Of a stretch of 64,000 bases of DNA, positions 13,973 through 24,720 are shown piece after piece; position 1 is the stretch's first letter, and each line of letters opens with the position of its first letter. The position numbers and the translations under genes were made by a program. A model generated the notes under the pieces. That model was given only the letters and a program-made list of their open reading frames with translations, was not told where the DNA came from and did no database searches. Location: positions 2,112,222-2,176,221 of the forward strand of contig NW_004450460.1 in NCBI RefSeq assembly GCF_000321225.1, written 5' to 3'. Origin of the DNA: Odobenus rosmarus divergens (lineage: Eukaryota > Chordata > Mammalia > Carnivora > Odobenidae).

Positions 13973-16900
13973 TCCTTAAATTTCTATAAGGCTAGAAATT
14001 TGCCTTTTGCAAAGGTTTCACATAAATGGAGTCATCCAACATGTGGTGTTCTGAGTTTAGGGTTTGTTTTTGTTTTTTTTTTTTTTACATAATGTAAAGT
14101 TCTTGAGGTTCATCTTTGTTGTGCCACGTTTTTCTTTCCTGTTTAATGCTGACTGGTATTCTGTTGTATGGATAGACCACATTTTGTTTATGCAATTGCC
14201 AGTTGATGGACATTTGGATAGTTTGCAGTTTGGGGTTATTATAGGTAATGCTGCTGTGGACTGTTATCTACAAGCCTTTGTATGGACATACATTGTCACA
14301 TCTTAGGTTCCTAAGAGTGAAATTGATGGGTTCTATGGTAAGTTTCTTTTCAACTTTCTAAAAAAAAAAAAAACTTGACCTGTTTTCCAAAGGGATCTGT
14401 ACCATTTTGATGTCCCACCAGTAACATACAAATGTTCCACTTTCTCTGTATCATTGCAAATATGTGGTAGGGGTGGTCTTTTTTATTTTAGCCGATCTGG
14501 TGAGTATGTGATCACGTCTCATTGTGGGTTTGATTTGCATTTCACTAATCACCAATGATGTTGAGCAGACTTTCATGTGGTTATTCGACATTCATAGTCG
14601 TGTTTGGTGAAGTGTGCATTCAACTCTCTTGCCTGTTTTCCTGCTTAAGTTGTTTGTTCTGTTACTGAGTCATAAGAGTGGCTTATGTGTTCCAGACACA
14701 AGTCCTCTATCAGATATACGACTTACAAATATTTTCTCCCCTTCTGTGGCTGTCTGTTCATTTTCTTCATCATTTCTTTAAAAAAAAAAAAAAGTTTTAC
14801 ATCTTAATGAAGTCCAATGTATGTTTTCTTGGGTAGCTCATGCTTTTGATAGTCTACCCAAGGCCATGAACGTTTTCTTCCAGAAGTTTTATGAGTTTAA
14901 CTGTTATATTTAGGTCTGTAATTTATTTTCAGTTAATTTTGGGGTGTGGTGTGAGGTCAAGTCTAAGTTAATTTCCTTTATTTTTTTATTTTTTAATTTT
15001 TTGCTTATAGATATCCCATGGCCTTGGCACCTTCTGTTGAAAAGACTATTTTTCCCATTGAACTGTCACGGCACCTTTGTCAGAAATCAATTGAGCATAA
15101 ATATATGAGTTTATTTCTGGATTCTCCCGTCCGTTCTCTTTGTCTATATGCTTGTCCTCAAATCCACATTACACTGTCTTGATTATTGGAGCCGTATGGT
15201 ATGTTTTGAAATCAGGTAGTGTAAGTCTCCCAGGTTTTTTCTTCTTTCTCAAACTGTTTTGCTCATTCTAAGTCCTATGAATTTTCTACAAATTCTGGAA
15301 TCATCTTGTCAGTTTCTACTGAAAGAAAGAAAGCGAGCAAGCTGGGATTTTGATAGGGATTGTGTTGAACCTATGGATCCATTTGGGAAAAACTGACAGC
15401 TTAAGAATATAGAGTCTCCTAACTCATGAGCATGTTATAGCCTTCCATTCATTTGGTCTACTTTAGTTTCTTCCATTGATGTCATTTTTGGTGTACAATT
15501 CTTACACATCTTTTGTTAAATTTACTCCTAAATATTTTATGATTTTTGGTGCTATTGTTAATGGAACTGTTTCCTTCATTTCATTTTTGAATTATTACTA
15601 GTATATAAAAATACTATTAATTTTTATATCAAACTTGGAAATGTGACTTTGCTGTTATTAACTTTAGTAAATTTTGTTGTTATTGTTGATTCCTTAGGAT
15701 TTTCCACATATAGAATCATGTCATGTGTGAATAAAGACAGTTTTACTTCCTTCCAATCTGGATGCCTTTAATTTCTCTTTTTGCCTATTTGCACTGGCTT
15801 GAAATTCCAGTAAAATGTTGACTAGAAGTAGCCAGATAATATCTAATTGAGAAAAGCACTCAGTCATTCACTATTGAGTGTGATATTAGCTGTAGGTTTC
15901 CCATAGGTGGTCTTTATCAGGTTGAGGATCTTTCCTTCTAAGCATGTTCAGAGTTCTTATCATGAATGGATGTTGGATTTTCTCAAATACCCATTCTGCA
16001 TCTTTTGAGATGGTCACATGGTTTTTATCCCTTATGCTATTAATATGGTGTAATACCCAGTTTGGGGGTGTTAAACTAACTTTGCATTTCCCACTTGGTT
16101 ATGGTTTATAATCTCTTTTATATGTTGCCATATTTAGTTTGCTAATAATATTTTGTTAAGAATGTATCTGTATTCATAAAGAATATTGATCTGTAGTTTT
16201 CTTGTGATTTTTTTTCTTATTTTGGTGTCAGGTTTTTAAGTTATTTTCTTTTCAATCCTATGTACACATTTTGGATGTCTTTTGCAAACACTTAATAGCT
16301 GAGGTTTTTTTTAATCATTTAACACATTTATACTTAAAGTAATTTCTAATATATTTGGATTGATTTCTAGCAATATATTTTATGTTTCTTTTTTGTACTA
16401 AATTTTTTAATGTTTATTTTGCCCCACTTTTAATGTTTATTTTGCTCCTTGTGTTGGGTTGATGGTTATTTCTCATTCTGCTTTTTCTTCTACTGGTTTT
16501 GAAGTTATATATTCTATTGTCATTCTTGTAGATGTCAACCTAGAACGTTTTAAATGGATATATAGCAGAGTTAATTGTTACTTTTTATTACATCTGTAAT
16601 AAAAGGACATTAGAACCCTTTAGATTCAGCCACTCTCCTGCTGACTTATATTCTTTGTTGTTGTATATTTTAGTTCAATCATGTTTATTTTTTAACCCAA
16701 TGATTCATAAATAATAGTGTTTCATACAATCAATATGTGTTTAAATTTACCCGCCTGTTTGCCTTTTTTGTCACTCATCATTTATTTTTCATCTCAGATC
16801 TTACATCTGGGATCACTTTTTTCCCAGCTGAAGTGTTTATTAGAATTTCCCTCATCGAAAGTCAGAATCTCTCGGATTTTATTTTATTTTTTTTAATGAC

Positions 16901-17790
16901 TTCTTTTACTGTCGTTCTTAAAAAATATTTCCACTGGGAATAAAATTCTAGACCCTAGGTTACCAAAATGGTTTTCTCTCAGCACGTTGAAAATATTATC
17001 CAACTGTTCTTCGGCTTATCCTGCTAGTCCTGAGAACAAAGGTGAAGACAAGCTCTTGCTCCTTGGAAGGCAGTGTTTCTCTTCTCTCTGACTGCTTTGA
17101 AGATCGCTCCTGTGGTTCTAGTCGTCTGCATTTTCACCACAGTGCCTTCACGGAGTTTCTTTTGTTTGTTCTGCTTGGAATTCAGTGAGTTCCCTTCATC
17201 TGTCATTTGGTGTCTGGCATGAGTTAGGAATTACTCTGTCATTAGCTCTTCAGATTTTAGCCAAAGCTAAAAGAAAATTAGCTCATTATCTCCTTCTGGA
17301 ACTTTCATGAGGCATGTGGCAGACCACCTCACCTCACTCCCCACCACGCTTCTTAACCTCTCTCATTTTAAAATCAGATTGTTTCTCTATACTATATTCT
17401 GGATAATGTCTTCTGATCCACTTTCCAATTCACTAATTATTTCTTCAACTGTGTCTGATCTGCTGTTAAACCTGTCTGAGGAATTTTTAATTTCAATTAT
17501 TTTTCTGTTTATGAAACTTCTATTTGGCTCTTATTCATACCTGATAGATCGTTTTTATAGTATCTTCACTTGTATATTTAAACTTAAAAAAAATTCTTGA
17601 AGTGCATTGAACGTGGCTGTTGTATATTTTGTTTCTGTTAATTTTGGTGTCTAAACTCTATGTGAGTCTGCTTCTCTGGTCTCTGTTTTTTCCTTGCTGG
17701 TTTTCATTCATAGTATTTCATTTCCTTTAAGGGTCTTCTTGTTTAAAATCTTAAGTTTATATATCTTAAAATTTATCTGTGGGTATTTTT

Positions 17791-17982
17791 TTTAAAGATT
17801 TTATTCATTTATTTGACAGAGAGAGACATAGCGAGAGAGGGAACACAAGCAGGGGGAGTGAGAGAGGGAGAAGCAGGCTTCCCGCCAAGCAGGGAGCCCG
17901 ATGTGGGGCTCGATCCCAGGACCCTAGGATCACGACCTGAGCCAAAGGCAGACGCCCAGTGACTGAGCCACCCAGGTGCCCC
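17791..17982 (-). mobile_element. Full-length CanSINE
   Basis: Reverse carnivore tRNA-Lys SINE, from AAAGATTTTATTCATTTATT to CCACCCAGGTGCCCC. Flanked by a 17-bp target duplication, TATCTGTGGGTATTTTT at 17774-17790 and the same with one G-to-A change at 17983-17999. Confidence 0.95.
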
Positions 17983-17999
17983 TATCTGTGGATATTTTT

Positions 18000-18889
18000 G
18001 AGGCCTAGCAGAATTGAGGGTCTCAGGGAGGATCTATGGCTACCTCTTCCTTTGCTACACATGTGGGGGTACTACCATCCCAGACTTTAAATTCTAGGCT
18101 CAAAGTTTTCCAGAAATACACCCAGGAAGTATGCGTTTGGGCTTCCAAGCTGAGTGTGGATGTGATTTCTCAGAGCAAATATGGTCCCTTTAGCAGCAGG
18201 CAATTTTCTTGATAGTCTTTTGGGGAAGTGGGTTATTTCTCACTGACCCTCACACTGAATGTAGAGTCCTTGGAAGTTCCCAGCTTTATGTAGGGCTGAG
18301 CTGCAAGACTCCTCACCCGGGGCAGGCCTGGGCTTGGATGCCATCCATCACCCGTGAGAGCCATGTTTGCTCGGCTCATCAGATGTCTCCAGGGCAACTC
18401 TTCCCTCTGTGGGTCCCACTTTCACTGCACCTTCAGCCTCTCACCTCCCATACATCCTGGTGAGCTCATTAATGCCTGTGAGACTCTCTCTCTAACATGT
18501 GATCAGACAAGCTCTTGTCCTCGTCAGAAGACAGAATCAGGATTTTGAAGGTGGGGTTTTTCTGGGAAGCCTGGGTCTCATGGCTGCAGGGTCCTAGCTC
18601 CCTAGACTGGTTCCAGACTCTGCTGTGTCCTGTTCCCCCGTGATCCTGGGAATGACTGGGCGGTAGCAACAGGGCTGGTTTATGCCAGTCCCTGGGGTCT
18701 CAGTCATAAGTGGGTCTCATGCTGGAACTCAAGGGGGTCTGGGTTGGGCCGCCAGCCCTCGGCAGGCTGGACTGAGAAGGATCCACTCCTACAATCTCTC
18801 TACCCCTCGGAAAGGGAGGAATCTTCCTTCCTTCCTACACTAAATTATACCGAGGCCCACTGGCCTAATTCAGCTAGGGGCCTCTGGGC
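18000..18889. other. Sequence between LINE block and hAT elements, unassigned
   Basis: Intermediate GC content. The first part may continue the old LINE sequence, but I cannot place it. No gene recognised. Confidence 0.4.
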
Positions 18890-19062
18890 CAGGGGCCAGC
18901 AAACTGGGACCTCTGGGCCAAATCTCAGCCCTGACCTGTTTTCACGTTTAAAACAAACTAACAAACAAACAATTTTTAAAACAGAAGACAGCTTGAATGG
19001 GATCCACAACACCGATGATATTTACTGTCTGGGCCCATTATGGAAAAGTTTGCTGACCCCCA
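18890..19062 (+). mobile_element. Degraded hAT-Charlie-type non-autonomous element
   Basis: Starts CAGGGGCCAGCAAACTGGGA and ends AAAAGTTTGCTGACCCCCA, which are inverted terminal sequences of the common CAGGGGTCGGCAAACT family; inside is GATATTTACTGTCTGGGCCC. Possible 8-bp target duplication CTCTGGGC (18882-18889) and GTCTAGGC (19063-19070), with two mismatches. Contains an (ACAAA)n-like expansion. Confidence 0.65.
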
Positions 19063-19070
19063 GTCTAGGC

Positions 19071-19562
19071 CAGGGTTGTCCATTAGAAATCTAGTGGGAG
19101 ACACAGATTTAACTTAACGTTTCCTAATAGCCACAGTTGAAAAGATAGAAAAAATAGATTAGATTCACTATAATAATATATTTTACTGAACCCGATATTG
19201 AAAATATCATCACTCCCGTATATAATCAGTATTAAAAAAAATTGTTGGGATGATTGACATCATTTCTTCAAAAGCTGGGTGTGTGTGTCATGTTTACAGA
19301 ACATCTCAGTTTGGATGCTACGTTTTCCTAAGAACTACTCGGTCTGCATTTAGATATAAAATGTATAGTTAAAAAAGGTTCTCTTGCCTAAGTCATTCTA
19401 AACATAAAGTTTTCTGATCACTGAATTGGGGGTCTATACTTAAATTTAAATTTGAATTTGCTTAACTTCAATCAAATTAAAATTCAATTCCTTGGTTTCA
19501 TGAGCCACATAGCAGGTAATCAGGGCCCGGTGGGGCTGCTGAATGGTTATTGGACACAGCCA
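19071..19562. mobile_element. Second hAT-type element (CAG.GCTGTCCAATAGAAAT family)
   Basis: Starts CAGGGTTGTCCATTAGAAAT and ends near GAATGGTTATTGGACACAGC, matching the inverted ends of a common mammalian AT-rich hAT-type element; the AT-rich inside (TATATAATCAGTATTAAAAA) agrees. It directly abuts the element at 18890. Possibly interrupted internally. Exact family not assigned. Confidence 0.6.
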
Positions 19563-19839
19563 CTCTCGTGTGCCACCCCCCGCCGGCATCCAACCCAGGG
19601 GGACCCAGGGAGGGGCCCCATGAACACCGCCGTGCTGAGAGGGTGCCTGACGCAGGCAGACGAGGGACACCTCATAAGCCCTGACGTCCCCAGCAGGGGC
19701 ATGTCCTTGCAGGCCCCTCGGCTCACACTGCGCAGAATGTTCCCTGGATTCCCTGCCTCGAGCCCCCGGAGCCCGTGACACACACCTCCCTGTCCACTGC
19801 CTGCCTGGGACTCTGGTCCTTCCACCACATGTGTGTCCC

Positions 19840-21800
19840 GCCGGCCAGGCCTCCCCCGACTTCCGCTCTCAGGAGGCCGTCAGGAGCAGTGGTCAGTGCG
19901 CGAGGCCGCGTTTCCAGGCCGCTCGCAGAGCACCAACTACCTTGGGCTCCATCTTGCCCCTCACCGCCAGCTCCGGCCGGTCACATCAGGAAGTCGGGCG
20001 GGGTGGGGGTGCTCCCACGACAGCCCCCCCCNNNNNNNNNNNNNNNNNNNNNNNNNNNNNNNNNNNNNNNNNNNNNNNNNNNNNNNNNNNNNNNNNNNNN
20101 NNNNNNNNNNNNNNNNNNNNNNNNNNNNNNNNNNNNNNNNNNNNNNNNNNNNNNNNNNNNNNNNNNNNNNNNNNNNNNNNNNNNNNNNNNNNNNNNNNNN
20201 NNNNNNNNNNNNNNNNNNNNNNNNNNNNNNNNNNNNNNNNNNNNNNNNNNNNNNNNNNNNNNNNNNNNNNNNNNNNNNNNNNNNNNNNNNNNNNNNNNNN
20301 NNNNNNNNNNNNNNNNNNNNNNNNNNNNNNNNNNNNNNNNNNNNNNNNNNNNNNNNNNNNNNNNNNNNNNNNNNNNNNNNNNNNNNNNNNNNNNNNNNNN
20401 NNNNNNNNNNNNNNNNNNNNNNNNNNNNNNNNNNNNNNNNNNNNNNNNNNNNNNNNNNNNNNNNNNNNNNNNNNNNNNNNNNNNNNNNNNNNNNNNNNNN
20501 NNNNNNNNNNNNNNNNNNNNNNNNNNNNNNNNNNNNNNNNNNNNNNNNNNNNNNNNNNNNNNNNNNNNNNNNNNNNNNNNNNNNNNNNNNNNNNNNNNNN
20601 NNNNNNNNNNNNNNNNNNNNNNNNNNNNNNNNNNNNNNNNNNNNNNNNNNNNNNNNNNNNNNNNNNNNNNNNNNNNNNNNNNNNNNNNNNNNNNNNNNNN
20701 NNNNNNNNNNNNNNNNNNNNNNNNNNNNNNNNNNNNNNNNNNNNNNNNNNNNNNNNNNNNNNNNNNNNNNNNNNNNNNNNNNNNNNNNNNNNNNNNNNNN
20801 NNNNNNNNNNNNNNNNNNNNNNNNNNNNNNNNNNNNNNNNNNNNNNNNNNNNNNNNNNNNNNNNNNNNNNNNNNNNCCGGCACAGCCCAGTTTGTAAGAG
20901 CGAGAAACAGCCGCTTGATTCGGGCTGGGGGCGGGCGGGGAGGGGGGTGAGCAAGCAGAGACCCCCCCCCCGCAGCGGCAGGAAGGACCCCCTCGCGAGC
21001 TGCCGAGGAAGATGACCAGAGCTGGATAATGAGGGCGCGCGGCCCACGACGGGGGAGGGGAGGGCAGCGCGTGCTCAGCCGCAGGGCGCGGGGACTGCGG
21101 GGCAGCGGGCAGCCTGCGCCCCTGAGATGTCCCGTGCTTAGTCGTCCGAGGTCGAGGTGCCCCTCCCAGGCCGTGTGCACCGTCCCAGCTGCCGCCTCCT
21201 GCTCTGGTGCTTGGTCCTCTGTCCGCTGGGGCCGCTCGCCCACCGGGACCGACCCCCAGGGCTCCAACCCAGACGGCCCCGTCTGCAGGCCTCCAGGTTC
21301 ACGCTAGGGCTTGCGCCTGGGTCTGAGCCCCCTTCCCCTCGGTCGGTGCGGAGACGGGGGAGGGCGCTGTCCGCGGGGGGCCGGGCCCCCTCCAGGCCTG
21401 AAGACCAGGCCGGAAGTGACGCACGCCTGGCTTCTGCCCCGCCCCGTTGGTGAGACCGAGTCGCCTGGCCCTTCCCAGAGGAGTTTGGGGAATGGCGTCC
21501 CAGCAGGACGGCCCTTTTCCAGCCACATGATGGGAGGAGCAGGGACCTTTGGAGCCGTCCGTGGGTCAAGACGTCTGTCCGGCCATCCGTGGGCATCCAG
21601 AGGCGGCAGACTCGCCCGTGCCCCAGGCCGGCCTACCTGAGCGTGGGGTGGCCTCCGCGGCCAGCCTGCCCTTGCCCAGGCGCTCCTCAGCGCGGCAGCC
21701 GGCCACGGAGGGGATGACCGCATGGCCAGCGGCTCGGCGCTCTGCCCCTGGCCCCAGGGAGCGAGCCCTCATGCGGGGCTTGGTTCTGGGGGTCAAGTCC
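19840..21800. promoter_or_regulatory. CpG island, interrupted by an assembly gap
   Basis: Right of the gap, 20877-21480 holds about 55 CpG dinucleotides by my hand count (about 9 per 100 bp) with very high GC, and high CpG continues to about 21.8 kb. The left flank (about 19880-20031) is also CpG-rich, so the gap lies inside the island. It could be an unannotated promoter or a methylation-regulated element. I see no recognisable first exon. It is not the KvDMR, which in human lies upstream of exon 12. Confidence 0.65.
20032..20876. other. Assembly gap (845 N)
   Basis: An unbroken run of N. Open frames reported across it are artefacts. The flanks are C-runs and CpG-rich sequence, which are typical places for assembly failure. 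Confidence 1.
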
Positions 21801-22172
21801 CCAGCAGGGTTAGAGGGCACCCAGGGAGAGAGGCCGTCTGGCCGCCCAGCGTGGGCTGGCACCCAGCGGGCAGCCGTAGGCCCGCTTGCACAAAAGGGAC
21901 AAGAGGGGGCCGGGGTCGTCTGCAGGGTCCATCCTGCCATCTGAGCCACTCCTCTCGTCACCCTCATCCCCATGCTCTGAGCTGCATCGGTAGGGAGCCC
22001 CTGCACAGAGGTCAGAGGACTGGGTGAGCCATCGCGGCTGGGGGCATCAGGGTGACCCAGTCACACCCGTGGGGCTGAGTTCCTGCCGGAGATGAGAATC
22101 ACGCCCCTCCCACTTCAGAGACTCAGTCTCCCCCTCGTCGAAATGACAGCATTGGTCAGGTGGCCTCTGAGC

Positions 22173-22582
22173 GACCTGCAGGCATTCTAGACCTTCTCCC
22201 CCCCGCCCCCATCAGGGGTGAGACACACAGGTCCCGGTGATGTCTAGGGGATTTGGCCGCCAAGAGGCCATGGTTGTGGGACGGAGGTCAGAGCTGGCCT
22301 GGAGCTGGACCCTGGACCTTGTGTCAGGGCTGACACTCAGGGCAGCATGCTGGCCTGGGCCTCTCCAGATGCGAAGGCAAGAGGCAGGAAGGCTGACCTC
22401 GCAGTCAGTCCGTTACTGACCCCCAGTCCACTCCCTCCTGGCCAGCAGGAGCAGATGCCCCTTGGCTTCCCAGGAGGGAATGTGAGTACTGGCTTTTGAA
22501 GTCTGTTTCTGGCCTTGAAAGGCCCACAGGGGCCCGAGTCTCACCTTCGATGGGATGGGAAGGTCTAGAATGCCTGTAGGTC
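22173..22582. repeat. 410-bp segment bounded by 23-bp inverted repeats
   Basis: Arms at 22173-22195 and 22560-22582 are reverse complements with one mismatch (core GGCATTCTAGACCTT versus AAGGTCTAGAATGCC). Similarity continues inward, with gaps, for about 60 bp to a shared GGTGAGAC. This could be an old non-autonomous DNA transposon or two opposed copies of an ancient repeat. No target duplication recognised. Confidence 0.6.
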
Positions 22583-22744
22583 CTCAACCAGCCATATTCT
22601 GGCATGGATCCTGGGGCTGGGGGTATTCCATGGAAAGCAGTGATCCAGAGCATGGCGTCCCACCCAGCAGCAGGTCCCCATCTCTGGGAACCCAGAGCTG
22701 TTGTGCCTGAGCACGGCCTGGGGGAGCCCATGGGGAGACACCCG

Positions 22745-22800
22745 GTGCTCACAGGGCTCACTGCTCTCTGAGCCTCAGTTTCCTCCTCCATCCAAGGCAG
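22745..22800 (-). repeat. MIR fragment
   Basis: TCTGAGCCTCAGTTTCCTCC, the reverse of the MIR core. Confidence 0.6.
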
Positions 22801-23534
22801 GGAGGTGGGAAGGAGAGAGGTGCACATGTTGAGGGCCACTCAAGCAGGCCTGGTCTCCTGTGATCTCTGCCCACACCCCCCGATGCCCAAGAGGCCCAGA
22901 GCCTTCCCAGAGAGTTGCCAACAGCTAAGCCAACTAGGTACCTCCAGGGCCGGCTCTTTTCACCTAATTTATGGACCCGGAGCCTCGTCCCTCCCTGCAG
23001 TCCTGCCTCAGTGGGATTTGAGCCTGGGCAGCCGGGCCCCCATGCCCGTGTGTTCTCAGGTTGCACATGTCTGGCTCCTGGTTGACTGATGGCCTAGGCT
23101 TCCCACTCATGTGTGGGAAGGCCCAGGGACCTTCCCATCCCCCCTCCCCTTTTCACAGAGGACAAAACCCGGCCTTCCCTTTGTACTTGTGCAGCCAGCA
23201 GCTGGGTTCAAACCCTGCCCTCTTGGCTCACTGACCATGAGAACCAGTGAGTCACATCAGGGCCTCAGTGACCCCATGAGTCTGTCAGTGGAGGGGGTGA
23301 TATTAGTGCTACTGGGCCAAGTGCTATGGAGAATTCCTGGGTTGATCCACATCCAGGCCCGAGGAACCTCTTGTGCAAAGGCCCTGTGGCACAAGGAAGT
23401 ACGGCAAGTTCCAGAACCAAGAGATCTGGGTGTCTGATTGCACCGCTCAGAGAGAGCAGGCATGAGAGTGGGCCGACCATTGGGCAGGGAGTGGGGTTCA
23501 GGGGCCAGTCAGGGAGTTCAAGCTCTGCTCCGAC

Positions 23535-23580
23535 CCCACTCACTTCTGGGCCTGAGCCTCAGTTTCCCCACTGCACCGTG
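23535..23580 (-). repeat. MIR fragment
   Basis: CTGGGCCTGAGCCTCAGTTT followed by CCCCACTG, the reverse of the MIR core. Confidence 0.55.
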
Positions 23581-23724
23581 GCCTCCTGCTTTCTGTGGCT
23601 TCAACAGTTGCCGAGAATTGTTCTTTCCTCCACACCTCCCTCCCTCTTTCCTGGGCGTTTCCCTTCCGGTCTGCCCGGGGACGATCCCCGCCACCGCACC
23701 CCCCCACACACCGAGGCCTCCCCT

Positions 23725-24180
23725 GAATGACTCTATTTATAGGTCACAAATATTGGCCAGAAAGGAAATTTACATTTTTTGAAAAATGTAGCTTGAGTCC
23801 ATGTGAACTTCTGTGGGTTGACTGAGCAAGGCTGGGGACAGGGGATGGCAGCGGGCAGACATGCGTGTGGGTGAGCGGGCGGTGCGCGGCAGCCCCCGGC
23901 CCTCTGTGAGCGCTGTCGGGTGGCATATCATCAACAGCATCAGCTGGGAGAGTCGGGGTGGGCAGGCCGTCTGCGGGGGCCCAGGCGTGAGGGCGGCCGG
24001 AGCCTTGTCCCTGAGGCCAACCCTGCCCAGCCGCCTTGGCCGACCTCAGAAAAACATGTATTTTGATCAAAATGGGCCCTTTTTTAAACTTGTCACCCTG
24101 CGGGTCAGAGCACAGCCTGCCCCCGGCCAGTCCTGCATATTAAGCAGTGGCTTGGTCACCACCAAAAATAGATGTCCCAG
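23725..24180. promoter_or_regulatory. Candidate conserved enhancer: MEF2 site fused to nuclear-receptor half-site
   Basis: CTATTTATAG (23733-23742) is a perfect MEF2 consensus and overlaps AGGTCA (23741-23746), a nuclear-receptor half-site. The surrounding sequence is AT-richer than the intron. A second AT-rich patch (24045-24175) has AACATGTATTTTGATCAAAA, TGCATATTAA and CCAAAAATAG. Motifs seen; function inferred. Confidence 0.4.
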
Positions 24181-24559
24181 CCCGGAGGCAGGGCTGTCCC
24201 ACCACCCTGGGAGGGGGCAGCTGGCCCGGGCCCCGGCATGCGGGCCCCGAGGGCCGGCAGCAGTGAGCCCATGCCCAGCCCGCTGGCGGCCACCACCCCT
24301 CGGGGTCCCGGAGCTGGGCTGGGGACAGGATATGAATGTCTGGGAGCATCCAGGGATGGGAACTGGGTGTCAGCCACGGCGGCCCAGGCCTGGCGGGGCC
24401 CGAGCGCAGCCCTCGCCTGCCGGGGCCGGGTGGCAGGTGGACGCCAGCAGGTCCCCAACCGCAAAGCCACATGCAGCAAGTAGTGGGCGGCCTCCACCCT
24501 GCCCGGGCCTCTGGGATCCACAGGCATGGGGCTTTCCTTCTCTTCGGAGGCCGGTGTCC

Positions 24560-24720
24560 ACAAAATGGCTGACGCGGCCCTTCAGGCTGGGCTGCAAACG
24601 CATGGGAGTCGCCGTGCGGAGCTGGTGTTTATTTTGCCGAGCGTACGGCCTTTCGTTGCCCGGGTTCCGAGTGCTCCAGAGGCAGATGGAAATTTTTGTG
24701 GATTGAACACGGGGCTGAGG
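24560..24720. other. Candidate conserved non-coding element
   Basis: A non-repetitive stretch with AAAATGGC (YY1-like), TGTTTATTTTGC and GATGGAAATTTTTGTGGATT, AT-rich in a GC-rich setting. I recognise no repeat family. Confidence 0.3.

Larger units (their letters stand above)
13335..17790 (-). mobile_element. Antisense L1M-type LINE sequence, interrupted by SINEs
   Basis: Begins with a short T-run and GCTTTATTGAGGTATAATTT, the reverse of an old L1M 3' end. It continues through recognisable reverse LINE segments (GGTATTCTGTTGTATGGATA near 14154, CCTTTGTCAGAAATCAATTG near 15075, and a reverse ORF2-like AAAGAATATTGATCTGTAGT near 16178). It may be several fragments rather than one insertion. No intact ORF. 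Confidence 0.7.

Noticed and set aside
19775..21267. Open frames of up to 428 codons around 20 kb
   Set aside because: They are made of N-run placeholder residues across the assembly gap.
19840..21800. CpG island as the KvDMR/KCNQ1OT1 promoter
   Set aside because: In human and mouse that element lies upstream of exon 12; this island is downstream of exon 15.
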